Source: Cellulophaga algicola DSM 14237
Lineage (GTDB): Bacteria > Bacteroidota > Bacteroidia > Flavobacteriales > Flavobacteriaceae
Assembly: GCF_000186265.1 (NCBI RefSeq)
Contig: NC_014934.1
Location: forward strand, 2,046,001-2,110,000
Reading direction: 5' to 3'
DNA: 64,000 bases
Shown: one piece after another, positions 19,080 to 27,788 of the stretch
How the letters are laid out: the number at the start of each line of letters is the position of its first letter
Numbering within the stretch: position 1 is the first letter of the stretch
Position numbers and translations under genes: made by a program
The notes under the pieces: model-generated
What the model was told of the DNA's origin: nothing
The model's input: only the letters and a program-made list of their open reading frames with translations
Databases searched by the model: none

Positions 19080-20864
19080 ATGAAAAAATTAAACTATAGT
19101 GTATTGGCTTTGGTGGCAGTATTTTTTATGTATTCCTGTGATCAGGGTATAGACGGAATAACGCAAGTAGATCCAGGAGCAGATGCAACAGCTCCAGCAA
19201 TAAAAATAAATTATCCTAAAGAGGGTATTGAGGTTAACGTATTAGCAACGTTGGCAGATATTACTATTGATTTTGAAGTTACAGATGATATTGAAGTAAA
19301 AGATATTACGGTTCTTTTAGACGATGTAGTAGTGGGGACGTATACTTCCTTTAAAGATTATCGTCGTGTACTGATCAATGATTTGCTGTATAGTGGCTTA
19401 GAAGACGGGACTCACGTATTGACAATTTCTGCTACAGATGTAGAAGGAAAAATTACGACAAGTTCTGTGAACTTCGAAAAAGTACCTGCTTACGTTAAAA
19501 AGTATGATGGAGAAGTACTTTATATGCCTTTTGATGGCGATTTTGTAGATTTAATTAGCTTTCAATCTGCTACAATTGTTGGTACACCAAGTTTCACTGA
19601 TGATGCATTAAATGGAGCCAGTGCCTATGCAGGAGCAACAGATTCCTATTTAACTTTTCCTGCTGCTGATTTAAAAACACAAGAGTTTAGTGCTGTCTTC
19701 TGGACGAAGGTAAATGCTGTTCCGGACAGAGCAGGTTTGTTGGCTATGAGTCCACCTTTAGATGCCTCAGGAGGTAATGTGTTAACTTCAGGATATCGTT
19801 TTTTTAGAGAGAATGCGAATGGTTTACAGCGTTTTAAATTAAATGCTGGAACAGGAGCAGATAATACTTGGGTAGATGGTGGTGAGGCAGCAGACGTAGA
19901 TCCTGCCGCTGGCAAATGGGTGAATATGGCTTTTACCGTATCAGGCACTGAAGCTAGCGTATATATTGATGGACAATTGGTGAAGCAGGTACCTTTTAAC
20001 GGTATAGATTGGACGGATGTAGAGGTGCTATCTATTATGTCTGGTGCTCCTAATTTTAGTGGTTGGGATCATAAATCTGATTTAGGTTTTATGGATGAGC
20101 TTAGAATCTTTAATAAATCGCTTTCTCAAGCAGAAATAGAAACTATTATTCAAGATGATTCTGGCTTAGGTCCAAATACATACACCGGTACTTTTGATGG
20201 AGAAATGTTTTACATGCCATTTGATGGTGATCATATAGAATTGTTTAGTACCAATGAAGCTACAGTTGTAGGAAATGCAGGTTTTGCTGGTGAAGCTAAG
20301 GTTGGTACTAATGCCTATGCAGGAGCAACAGATTCGTATGTAACAGTGCCTGCAACAGGTTTAACTACTCCACAATTCAGTGCCGCAATGTGGTATAAAG
20401 TAAATGATACACCCGATAGAGCAGGAATTCTAACCGTAGGACCTCCAGATACAGAAAATGCGGGTTATCCAGATATTCAAAACTTGCGCACAAGTGGGTT
20501 TAGATTGTTAAGAGAGAATGCAGACGGCCTACAACGTATTAAACTTAATGTTGGAAATGGTGATGGAGAGGAATGGGCAGATGGTAATACGGCAGCAGAT
20601 ATAGATCCAGCTGCAGGAGAATGGGTGCATTTAGCATTTACAATCTCGGAGACTACTACGGTATTATATATTAATGGTGTAGCCGTTGCTAATAAAGAAA
20701 CAGGAATTAGTTGGGCAAATTGTGATTTGGTAGCTATAGGTTCTGGTGCACCAAGATTTACAGAATGGGGTCATGGTGCAGATCTAAGCTATATTGACGA
20801 ATTACGATTTTTTGATAAAGCCTTGACACCAGAACAAGTAACTGCAGTCATGAATGCAAATTAA
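19080..20864 (+). CDS. Surface glycan-binding lipoprotein with duplicated LamG domains
   Basis: 594 residues, 11 bp after susD. Lipobox Cys20 (YSCD). An Ig-like segment (about 35-140) precedes two homologous concanavalin/LamG domains (about 147-360 and 378-594). The copies share MPFDGD starts, the AYAGATDSY and PDRAG motifs, LRFF/LRIF endings, and a 24-bp exact DNA repeat (19622 and 20312), so the duplication is fairly young. The position and architecture match SGBP proteins (the SusE/F role) that hold polysaccharide at the surface. No catalytic residues are expected. Confidence 0.85.
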   Translation: MKKLNYSVLALVAVFFMYSCDQGIDGITQVDPGADATAPAIKINYPKEGIEVNVLATLADITIDFEVTDDIEVKDITVLLDDVVVGTYTSFKDYRRVLINDLLYSGLEDGTHVLTISATDVEGKITTSSVNFEKVPAYVKKYDGEVLYMPFDGDFVDLISFQSATIVGTPSFTDDALNGASAYAGATDSYLTFPAADLKTQEFSAVFWTKVNAVPDRAGLLAMSPPLDASGGNVLTSGYRFFRENANGLQRFKLNAGTGADNTWVDGGEAADVDPAAGKWVNMAFTVSGTEASVYIDGQLVKQVPFNGIDWTDVEVLSIMSGAPNFSGWDHKSDLGFMDELRIFNKSLSQAEIETIIQDDSGLGPNTYTGTFDGEMFYMPFDGDHIELFSTNEATVVGNAGFAGEAKVGTNAYAGATDSYVTVPATGLTTPQFSAAMWYKVNDTPDRAGILTVGPPDTENAGYPDIQNLRTSGFRLLRENADGLQRIKLNVGNGDGEEWADGNTAADIDPAAGEWVHLAFTISETTTVLYINGVAVANKETGISWANCDLVAIGSGAPRFTEWGHGADLSYIDELRFFDKALTPEQVTAVMNAN

Positions 20865-20938
20865 AACTAATAAGTAGGTTAGTAACGTTTTTTAAATGCC
20901 GCTTAGATAAGAGCAGATAACAGTAGGTTAGAATATAT

Positions 20939-22318
20939 ATGAAGAGTTTAGTTAAGTTGATAGTGTGTTTAGTTTTAGTGGCTGTTGTGTCTATGGTTGA
21001 GGGATGCAATGGCCGCAAAACTAAGAATGAAAAAAGTATTGAGAAGTCAGAAATAGTTCAAGATGAAATTTCTGATGATGAACTAATGGATGACATACAA
21101 CGGCAAACATTTAATTATTTTTGGGAAGGGGCAGAGCCAACTTCTGGTATGGCAAGAGAACGGATACATTTAGATAACATTTATCCATCAAATGATAAGG
21201 ATGTTATTACAATAGGAGGTTCAGGCTTTGGTTTAATGGCTATTTTAGTAGGTGTAGAAAGAGGCTTTATTACACGAGAGCAAGCCGTACAACGTTATGG
21301 AAAAATCCTTACGTTCTTAGAAAAAGCAGATCGTTTTCATGGGGCTTGGCCACATTGGTTGCAACCTTCAGGAAAAACAGCTCCTTTTAGTCAGAAAGAT
21401 AATGGTGGAGATTTAGTTGAAACTGCATTTTTGATTCAAGGATTACTAACTGCCAAAGAATATTTTAACAAACCAAACGGTGCAGAACTAGACATAAGAG
21501 ATCGTGTTCAAGAACTTTGGGAAGGTGTAGAGTTTGATTGGTACACGAAAGGTGAAAACGTGTTGTATTGGCATTGGTCTCCAAAATATGGTTGGGACAT
21601 GAATTTCCCGGTTGGTGGGTATAATGAGGCGCTAATTATGTACATTTTAGGAGCTGCATCACCAACGCATCCTATCAAAAAAGAGGTGTATGATCAAGGT
21701 TGGGCTCATCATGGTGAAATTGCCAAAGACACCACATATTACGGTCTTAAAACAATTTTAAACCATTACGAACATGATAAAGCTCCTGTAGGTCCCTTAT
21801 TTTGGGCACATTATTCTTATTTAGGTTTAAACCCAAAGGGCTTATCAGATCAATATGGAGATTATTGGAAACTGAATCAAAACCATGCTTTAATCAATTA
21901 TAGACATGCCGTTGCGAATCCAAATAATTTTAAGGGATACGGAGAAAAAGCATGGGGTTTTACATCCAGTTATTCTATGAAAGGCTATGATGGTCATAGG
22001 CCAGATCATGATTTAGGGGTAATATCGCCAACAGCAGCTTTGTCTTCTATGCCATATACGCCTAAAGAGAGTTTAGCATTTTTAAGATATTTATATACGG
22101 AACAAGATAGTTTGGTGGGCAAATATGGTCCTTATGATGCGTATAGCTTAACAGATAACTGGAGCTTACCTAGGTATTTGGCAATAGATCAAGGACCAAT
22201 TCCTGTAATGATAGAAAATTATAGAAGTGGCATGTTATGGTATTATTTCATGAAAAATGATGATGTACACAAAGGCTTAAATGCTTTGGAATTTACCTAT
22301 GTAAAACCTACAGAGTAA
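20939..22318 (+). CDS. GH144-type glucoamylase-family lipoprotein, candidate endo-beta-1,2-glucanase (copy 1)
   Basis: 459 residues. A lipobox places Cys23 (VEGC). The remainder is the (alpha/alpha)6-barrel domain called glucoamylase family (PF10091), which includes CAZy GH144. The acidic cluster DNGGDLVE gives Asp154, Asp158 and Glu161, and Glu230 lies in GYNEA. This 4/3/69 spacing is the same as I recall for the essential acids of the Chitinophaga pinensis beta-1,2-glucanase. It probably cleaves beta-1,2-glucan to short oligosaccharides at the surface or in the periplasm. Activity is inferred from family; some family members act as sophorose-releasing exo-enzymes. Confidence 0.82.
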   Translation: MKSLVKLIVCLVLVAVVSMVEGCNGRKTKNEKSIEKSEIVQDEISDDELMDDIQRQTFNYFWEGAEPTSGMARERIHLDNIYPSNDKDVITIGGSGFGLMAILVGVERGFITREQAVQRYGKILTFLEKADRFHGAWPHWLQPSGKTAPFSQKDNGGDLVETAFLIQGLLTAKEYFNKPNGAELDIRDRVQELWEGVEFDWYTKGENVLYWHWSPKYGWDMNFPVGGYNEALIMYILGAASPTHPIKKEVYDQGWAHHGEIAKDTTYYGLKTILNHYEHDKAPVGPLFWAHYSYLGLNPKGLSDQYGDYWKLNQNHALINYRHAVANPNNFKGYGEKAWGFTSSYSMKGYDGHRPDHDLGVISPTAALSSMPYTPKESLAFLRYLYTEQDSLVGKYGPYDAYSLTDNWSLPRYLAIDQGPIPVMIENYRSGMLWYYFMKNDDVHKGLNALEFTYVKPTE

Positions 22319-22383
22319 GTGTTTGGTTAGTGGCATCATCAAGCAGTAAATGTTAATAAGGTTAGAACTATTATTTGATCAGA

Positions 22384-23772
22384 ATGAATTACATAAAAAA
22401 CATAATTTTATTTTCCCTTTTAGTCGTAATTGCCTCGTGTTCTAAAAGCGATTCTCAAGGTCCTACGGGGGTATCAGAATTACCAGAAGCGCCAGTAGCT
22501 CCAGAAGAACCTGTGGTTTCAATTACAGATAACGAGTTATTAGATATAACACAGGAGACTACATTTAAATATTTCTGGGATTATGCACACCCAAGTTCTG
22601 GAGCTGCAAAAGAAAGATACCATCCTAGCTATCCGGATAACGATGCCAATACCGTAACTATTGGGGGCACAGGTTTTGGCTTAATGGCAATTTTGGTTGG
22701 GATTGAGCGGAATTATGTTTCCAGAGCAGAAGCTGTAAATCGTCTAGAAACCATAGTATCATTTTTAGAGTCTGCAGATCGTTTTCATGGTGCTTGGTCG
22801 CATTGGGTTGATGGAAATACAGGGAAAGTAATACCTTTTAGTGCGTTAGATGACGGAGGAGATTTAGTCGAAACTGCATTTCTAGTACAAGGCCTTATCT
22901 GCGTAAAAGAATATTTTAAAAATGGCTCTACAGCAGAACAAGCACTAGCGAATAAAGCAGACGAACTTTGGAAGGGGGTAGAATGGAACTGGTATACACA
23001 AGAAGAAGATGTCTTGTATTGGCATTGGAGTCCTGCAAACGGATTTGCTATTAATCTGGCATTAAAAGGATATAACGAAACATTAATTACCTATGTATTA
23101 GCTGCAGCCTCTCCTGATTATAGCATTTCAAAATCTGTATATGATGGCGGATGGGCTTCCAACGGTACGTTTATATCTTCGAATAATGCATACGGATTTC
23201 CTTTATTGGTGAAGCATTCAGGTTCGGAACAGTTGGGTGGTCCGCTTTTTTTCTCACACTATTCTTTTTTAGGTTTAAACCCAAACGGACTCTCAGATGA
23301 ATACGTAAATTATGGAGAGGCAAGTATAAATCATAGTAAAATTAACTATAATTATGCCATTGCCAATCCTAAGAATTATAAAGACTACGGAGAAGATTGT
23401 TGGGGTTTAACGGCCAGTTATTCTAGAAATACAGACGGTAGTTTAGGCTATGCCGCTCATGCCCCTAATAATGATTTAGGCGTAATTTCTCCTACGGCTG
23501 CAATTAGTTCTATCGTATATACCCCTGAGGAATCCTTACAGGCATTACAGTACTTCTACGGAAAAAAAGAGGAACTTTTGGGAACCGCTGGTTTTTATGA
23601 TGCCTTTAGTCCACAATACAATTGGGTAGCAGATAGCTATTTGGCCATAGACCAAGGCCCACAAATTATCATGATAGAGAATTATAGGACGGGTTTATTA
23701 TGGAATTTATTTATGCAGAATGATGCCGTAACAGTAGGATTGACAAAATTGGGATTTACATATGAAAATTAA
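22384..23772 (+). CDS. GH144-type glucoamylase-family lipoprotein (copy 2)
   Basis: 462 residues from the ATG at 22384; a TTG 9 bp upstream is not needed. Lipobox Cys19 (IASC) followed by a Pro/Glu-rich linker. It is a clear paralogue of the upstream protein, with the same motifs: DDGGDLVE at Asp156/Asp160/Glu163 and Glu232 in GYNET, and identical spacing. The divergence between copies is large, so they probably have different cleavage modes (endo versus disaccharide-releasing), as in other Bacteroidota beta-1,2-glucan loci. Its last codons overlap the next gene by 11 bp, so the two are translationally coupled. Confidence 0.82.
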   Translation: MNYIKNIILFSLLVVIASCSKSDSQGPTGVSELPEAPVAPEEPVVSITDNELLDITQETTFKYFWDYAHPSSGAAKERYHPSYPDNDANTVTIGGTGFGLMAILVGIERNYVSRAEAVNRLETIVSFLESADRFHGAWSHWVDGNTGKVIPFSALDDGGDLVETAFLVQGLICVKEYFKNGSTAEQALANKADELWKGVEWNWYTQEEDVLYWHWSPANGFAINLALKGYNETLITYVLAAASPDYSISKSVYDGGWASNGTFISSNNAYGFPLLVKHSGSEQLGGPLFFSHYSFLGLNPNGLSDEYVNYGEASINHSKINYNYAIANPKNYKDYGEDCWGLTASYSRNTDGSLGYAAHAPNNDLGVISPTAAISSIVYTPEESLQALQYFYGKKEELLGTAGFYDAFSPQYNWVADSYLAIDQGPQIIMIENYRTGLLWNLFMQNDAVTVGLTKLGFTYEN

Positions 23773-24544
23773 GAAAATAGGGGGGTTTATTGTATTGTTA
23801 TTGGTGTCTTTTCAAGCGTTGGCACAAAATGAAAATTATCAAAAAGAAATGTTTATTAAAGGGGCAGATACGTTAAAATATCGAGTGATGTACCCTAAAA
23901 ATTTTTCAGATACAGATCAATATCCAGTCGTATTTTTTTTACATGGAGCAGGAGAAAGAGGTAATGACAATGAAAGTCAGTTAGCGCATGGAAGCTCTTT
24001 ATTTGCCAATGCAGAAAGTTTAGAAAACTTCCCTGCAATTGTTGTTTTTCCACAATGTCCAACAGAAGATTATTGGTCCAACGCAAAAATAAAGCGCCAA
24101 ACGAGGCCTATTTCTTTAAAATTTAAATACAACAGAGCACCTACTAAAGCAATGAATATGGTAATGCAGTTGGTAGATGAGATGGTTGGAAAACCTTTCG
24201 CTAAAGAAAACCAAGTGTATGTTATGGGTTTGTCTATGGGCGGAATGGGTACCTATGAATTATTGTATAGAAAACCAGAAACGTTTGCTGCAGCAATCGC
24301 CATTTGTGGTGGTGGTGATGAAAAAAAATCAAAGGATTTTGCTCGTAAAGTACCTTTATGGATTTTTCATGGGGCTAAAGATGATGTGGTAGATCCTCAA
24401 TTATCACTTAAAATGGCTTCCGCAATTATGGAATATGGTGGGCAGCCCAATGTAACCCTTTTCAGTGATGCCAATCATAATAGTTGGGATCCGGCATTCG
24501 CAGAACCAGCATTACTTCCGTGGTTATTCACACAGAAAAAATAA
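23762..24544 (+). CDS. Secreted alpha/beta-hydrolase, esterase or peptidase-like (COG4099 type)
   Basis: 260 residues. Signal peptide ending near ALAQ. The alpha/beta-hydrolase core has the oxyanion region FLHGAGERG, nucleophile elbow GLSMGG with Ser158, an Asp in the DDVVDP loop and a His in DANHNSW. This COG4099/PHB-depolymerase-like family includes carbohydrate esterases. It overlaps the preceding GH144 gene by 11 bp and is followed by GH3 after 30 bp. Its presence in a glucan PUL suggests that it removes an ester group from the polysaccharide; a peptidase role is unlikely but cannot be excluded. Confidence 0.75.
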   Translation: MKIKKIGGFIVLLLVSFQALAQNENYQKEMFIKGADTLKYRVMYPKNFSDTDQYPVVFFLHGAGERGNDNESQLAHGSSLFANAESLENFPAIVVFPQCPTEDYWSNAKIKRQTRPISLKFKYNRAPTKAMNMVMQLVDEMVGKPFAKENQVYVMGLSMGGMGTYELLYRKPETFAAAIAICGGGDEKKSKDFARKVPLWIFHGAKDDVVDPQLSLKMASAIMEYGGQPNVTLFSDANHNSWDPAFAEPALLPWLFTQKK

Positions 24545-24574
24545 GTCAATTACAATTTTAAATAGCATCGTAAA

Positions 24575-26845
24575 ATGAAATTAAAAGTCTCACATATTTT
24601 AGCGCTAACCCTATTGTTAGCTGCTCCATCAATACAGGCACAGCATACCATTCCGGAGGTAGAAGCATTATTAAAAAAAATGACCATTGAAGAGAAAATT
24701 GGTCAGTTAAATCTAGTAACTCCGGGAGGAGGCATAGCAACCGGTTCTGTGGTAAGTTCCAATGTTGAAGACAAAATAAAAGCGGGTCAAGTAGGAGGGT
24801 TATTCGGAATTTCTGGACCTGAAAAAATTAAAACAGCACAAGATTTTGCCGTAAAAAAAACACGTTTAGGTATCCCTCTTTTCTTTGGGTCTGATATTAT
24901 TCACGGCTATAAAACTACGTTTCCTATTCCTTTAGGGTTATCGTCTTCATGGGATATGGAATTACTGAAAAGAACAGCTCAAGTTGCAGCTTTAGAAGCC
25001 ACAGCAGATGGAATTAACTGGAATTTTTCGCCAATGGTAGATATTTCTCGTGATCCTCGATGGGGAAGAATTTCTGAAGGTGCTGGCGAAGATCCCTACT
25101 TGGGTTCTCAGATTGCCAAAGCAATGGTAACCGGGTATCAAGGTGAAGATCTTATGGCTAAGAATACAATGCTGGCTACTGTAAAACATTTTGCCCTTTA
25201 TGGCGCTGCAGAGGCTGGTAGAGATTACAATTCTGTAGATATGAGCAGACTTAAAATGTATAATGAATACCTACCGCCATACAAAGCAGCTATAGATGCA
25301 GGAGTGGGTAGCGTTATGAGTTCTTTCAATGATATTGACGGTATTCCTGCCTCTGGAAATAAATGGTTGTTGACAGATTTACTGAGAGATGATTGGAAAT
25401 TTAACGGCTTCGTTGTTTCAGATTATACTTCGGTAAATGAAATGATTGCACATGGTTTAGGAGATTTACAAGCGGTATCTGCTTTATCGCTTAAAGCAGG
25501 TTTAGACATGGATATGGTGGGCGAAGGTTTTTTAACTACCTTAAAAAAATCGCTAGATGAAGGAAAAGTTACAGCGGAAGAAATTACCACTGCTTGCCGA
25601 AGAATTTTAGAAGCTAAATTTAAACTAGGTCTTTTTGATGATCCTTATAAATACATTGATAAAAAAAGACCGGCTAAAGATATTCTGAAAGATGAAAACA
25701 GAGCTCTAGCAAGAGAAGCGGCAAAAAAATCGTTTGTCTTATTAAAGAATGATACTAAAAACCTACCTATTAATAAAAGTTCAAAAATTGCTTTAATAGG
25801 AGATTTGGCAAATAGTAAAGACAATATGTTAGGTACTTGGGCGCCTACTGGAGATCCTCAACTATCCGTATCTATACTTCAAGGCTTTAAGAATGTAGCA
25901 CCTAATGCTCAAATTACACATGCAAAAGGAGCAAATATTACAGATGATGCTGCACTTGCCAAGAAAATTAATGTATTTGGAGAACGCGTAACTATAGATA
26001 AACGCAGTGCAGAAGAAATGTTAAACGAAGCGGTTGAGCTTGCAAAAAAATCTGATATTATAGTAGCGGTTGTAGGTGAAGCTACTGAGTTTACGGGAGA
26101 ATCCTCTAGTAGAACAGATATTTCTATTCCGCAAAGTCAGAAAAAATTAATACGTGCTTTGGCTGCTACAGGAAAACCTTTAGTGCTTGTTCTAATGAGC
26201 GGTAGGCCTTTGGTTTTAGAGGAAGAGCTTGCATTATCGGCGAGTATTCTTCAAGTGTGGTTTCCTGGAGTAGAAGCAGGGAATGCTATTGCAGATGTGG
26301 TGTTCGGAGATTACAATCCGTCTGGAAAATTAACGGCTACATGGCCTCGAAATGTGGGGCAAATTCCCATCTACCACAGTATAAAAAATACGGGTAGACC
26401 ACAATTAACTTCTGAATTTGAAAAGTTTACATCTAATTATTTAGATGCTCCAAATACACCCTTACTTCCTTTTGGTTACGGATTAAGTTATACCGAATTT
26501 GAGTACAGTAATTTAAACGTAAATGCTTCTCAAATTAATCAAAATGAGCCTCTAATAGTTACGGTAAGCGTTACAAATACGGGTAATTTTGATGGGGAAG
26601 AAGTAGTGCAACTATACCTTAGAGATGTGGTAAGAAGTATCACGCAACCGGTAAAACAACTAAAGGGTTTCAAAAAAGTAATGCTTAAGAAAGGAGAAAC
26701 CAAACAGGTAACACTAACACTAACTCCTGATGATTTAAAATTCTACAACTCAAATTTAGATTTTGTTGCAGAGCCTGGAGATTTTGAAATCTATGTAGGA
26801 ACTAATTCTGATGCAACCTTGAAATCGTCGTTCACCCTTAAATAG
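24575..26845 (+). CDS. GH3 beta-glucosidase (BglX-like), candidate beta-1,2-glucosidase
   Basis: 756 residues, the size of BglX. Signal peptide (about 1-22, ending IQAQ), GH3 N-terminal TIM barrel (about 30-365), GH3 C-terminal domain (about 390-610) and a fibronectin III-like end (about 665-745). The nucleophile is Asp283 in VVSDY, where most relatives have SDW. KHFALYG carries the conserved KH dyad. The family removes glucose from non-reducing ends. In the Bacteroides thetaiotaomicron locus I compare it with, a GH3 next to GH144 cleaves sophorooligosaccharides, which supports that role here. It is the last gene of the PUL. Confidence 0.9.
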   Translation: MKLKVSHILALTLLLAAPSIQAQHTIPEVEALLKKMTIEEKIGQLNLVTPGGGIATGSVVSSNVEDKIKAGQVGGLFGISGPEKIKTAQDFAVKKTRLGIPLFFGSDIIHGYKTTFPIPLGLSSSWDMELLKRTAQVAALEATADGINWNFSPMVDISRDPRWGRISEGAGEDPYLGSQIAKAMVTGYQGEDLMAKNTMLATVKHFALYGAAEAGRDYNSVDMSRLKMYNEYLPPYKAAIDAGVGSVMSSFNDIDGIPASGNKWLLTDLLRDDWKFNGFVVSDYTSVNEMIAHGLGDLQAVSALSLKAGLDMDMVGEGFLTTLKKSLDEGKVTAEEITTACRRILEAKFKLGLFDDPYKYIDKKRPAKDILKDENRALAREAAKKSFVLLKNDTKNLPINKSSKIALIGDLANSKDNMLGTWAPTGDPQLSVSILQGFKNVAPNAQITHAKGANITDDAALAKKINVFGERVTIDKRSAEEMLNEAVELAKKSDIIVAVVGEATEFTGESSSRTDISIPQSQKKLIRALAATGKPLVLVLMSGRPLVLEEELALSASILQVWFPGVEAGNAIADVVFGDYNPSGKLTATWPRNVGQIPIYHSIKNTGRPQLTSEFEKFTSNYLDAPNTPLLPFGYGLSYTEFEYSNLNVNASQINQNEPLIVTVSVTNTGNFDGEEVVQLYLRDVVRSITQPVKQLKGFKKVMLKKGETKQVTLTLTPDDLKFYNSNLDFVAEPGDFEIYVGTNSDATLKSSFTLK

Positions 26846-26883
26846 CTTTAAAGAACGCTTTTTAGTATACCATAAAGACTCTA

Positions 26884-26926
26884 AGAAAAACGTCCGAACA
26901 TTTTTAAAATGTTCGGACGTTTTTCT
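26884..26926 (+). terminator. Strong terminator ending the PUL operon
   Basis: A 21-bp perfect inverted repeat with a one-base centre (26905) and A and T tracts on the outside. It can act in both directions and closes the susC-to-GH3 operon. Confidence 0.88.
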
Positions 26927-27130
26927 GTTTTAGAACCTATTTAAAGATAGGCCATTTCTTATGGTTCACCATTTTAAAGGCTATAGCTATATTCTACGAA
27001 AGCTAAGTCTTTGCTTATGCGTTCATTATACATTTATTAGAGCACATTTTTTATTCACATTGGCTGTAATTTTACATGGTATATCCGAAAGGATATCAAA
27101 AAAAAATTTAACGAATTAAAAAATAGATCT

Positions 27131-27694
27131 ATGAAACTACAAAATAAAAAAGTAGCCATTTTAGCTACAGACGGATTTGAAAAATCTGAATTATTTGAAC
27201 CCTTAAAGGCTTTAAAGAATGAAGGAGCAGTTGTAGACATAATTTCAATTAAAGAAGGAGAAATAAAGAGTTGGGAAGATAAAAATTGGGGAGAAGCAAT
27301 AGCCGTAACTAAGCTTGTTAAAGATGCTAAAGAATCTGATTATAATGCTTTAGTATTACCTGGTGGCGTAGCAAATCCAGATACTTTAAGAACGGACGAA
27401 GATTCTATACAGTTTATCCAAAGCTTTTTTAAGAGTCATAAGCCGGTAGCTGCAATCTGCCATGCGCCTTGGTTACTTATTAGCGCAGGTGTTATTGAAA
27501 ATAGAGAAGTAACCTCTTTCCCAAGTATTAAAGATGATGTATTGAATGCTGGAGCAACTTGGTTAGATCAAGAAGTTGTGGTAGATAATGGCCTGGTAAC
27601 GAGTAGGAACCCTGATGATTTGCCTGCATTTATTCGTAAAGTAATTGAAGAAATAGGTGAAGGGAAGCACGAAAAGCAAGTAGCGAGCGCTTAA
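27131..27694 (+). CDS. DJ-1/PfpI-family protein (YhbO/YraA-like)
   Basis: 187 residues with the class I glutamine amidotransferase-like fold. The nucleophile Cys is in AAICHAPWLL, with the following His, and an acidic residue sits in the FEKSELFEP loop. This is the pattern of PfpI/YhbO stress proteins. Members have been reported as proteases, glyoxalases or protein/nucleotide deglycases; the true activity is debated. The gene stands alone between two terminators. Its size fits the family and the ATG start is clear. Confidence 0.88.
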   Translation: MKLQNKKVAILATDGFEKSELFEPLKALKNEGAVVDIISIKEGEIKSWEDKNWGEAIAVTKLVKDAKESDYNALVLPGGVANPDTLRTDEDSIQFIQSFFKSHKPVAAICHAPWLLISAGVIENREVTSFPSIKDDVLNAGATWLDQEVVVDNGLVTSRNPDDLPAFIRKVIEEIGEGKHEKQVASA

Positions 27695-27730
27695 CTTTTA
27701 AATACGTAAACTAGTATTAAGTAATACAAT

Positions 27731-27762
27731 ATCGGTCGGATTTTTTCTTGGCCGATTTTTTT
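27731..27762 (+). terminator. Probable rho-independent terminator
   Basis: A 7-bp stem (27731-27737 with 27750-27756, one G-U pair) with a T-rich tail, just after the DJ-1/PfpI gene. Confidence 0.6.
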
Positions 27763-27788
27763 CTAACCAATAGTATATAAAAGACATC

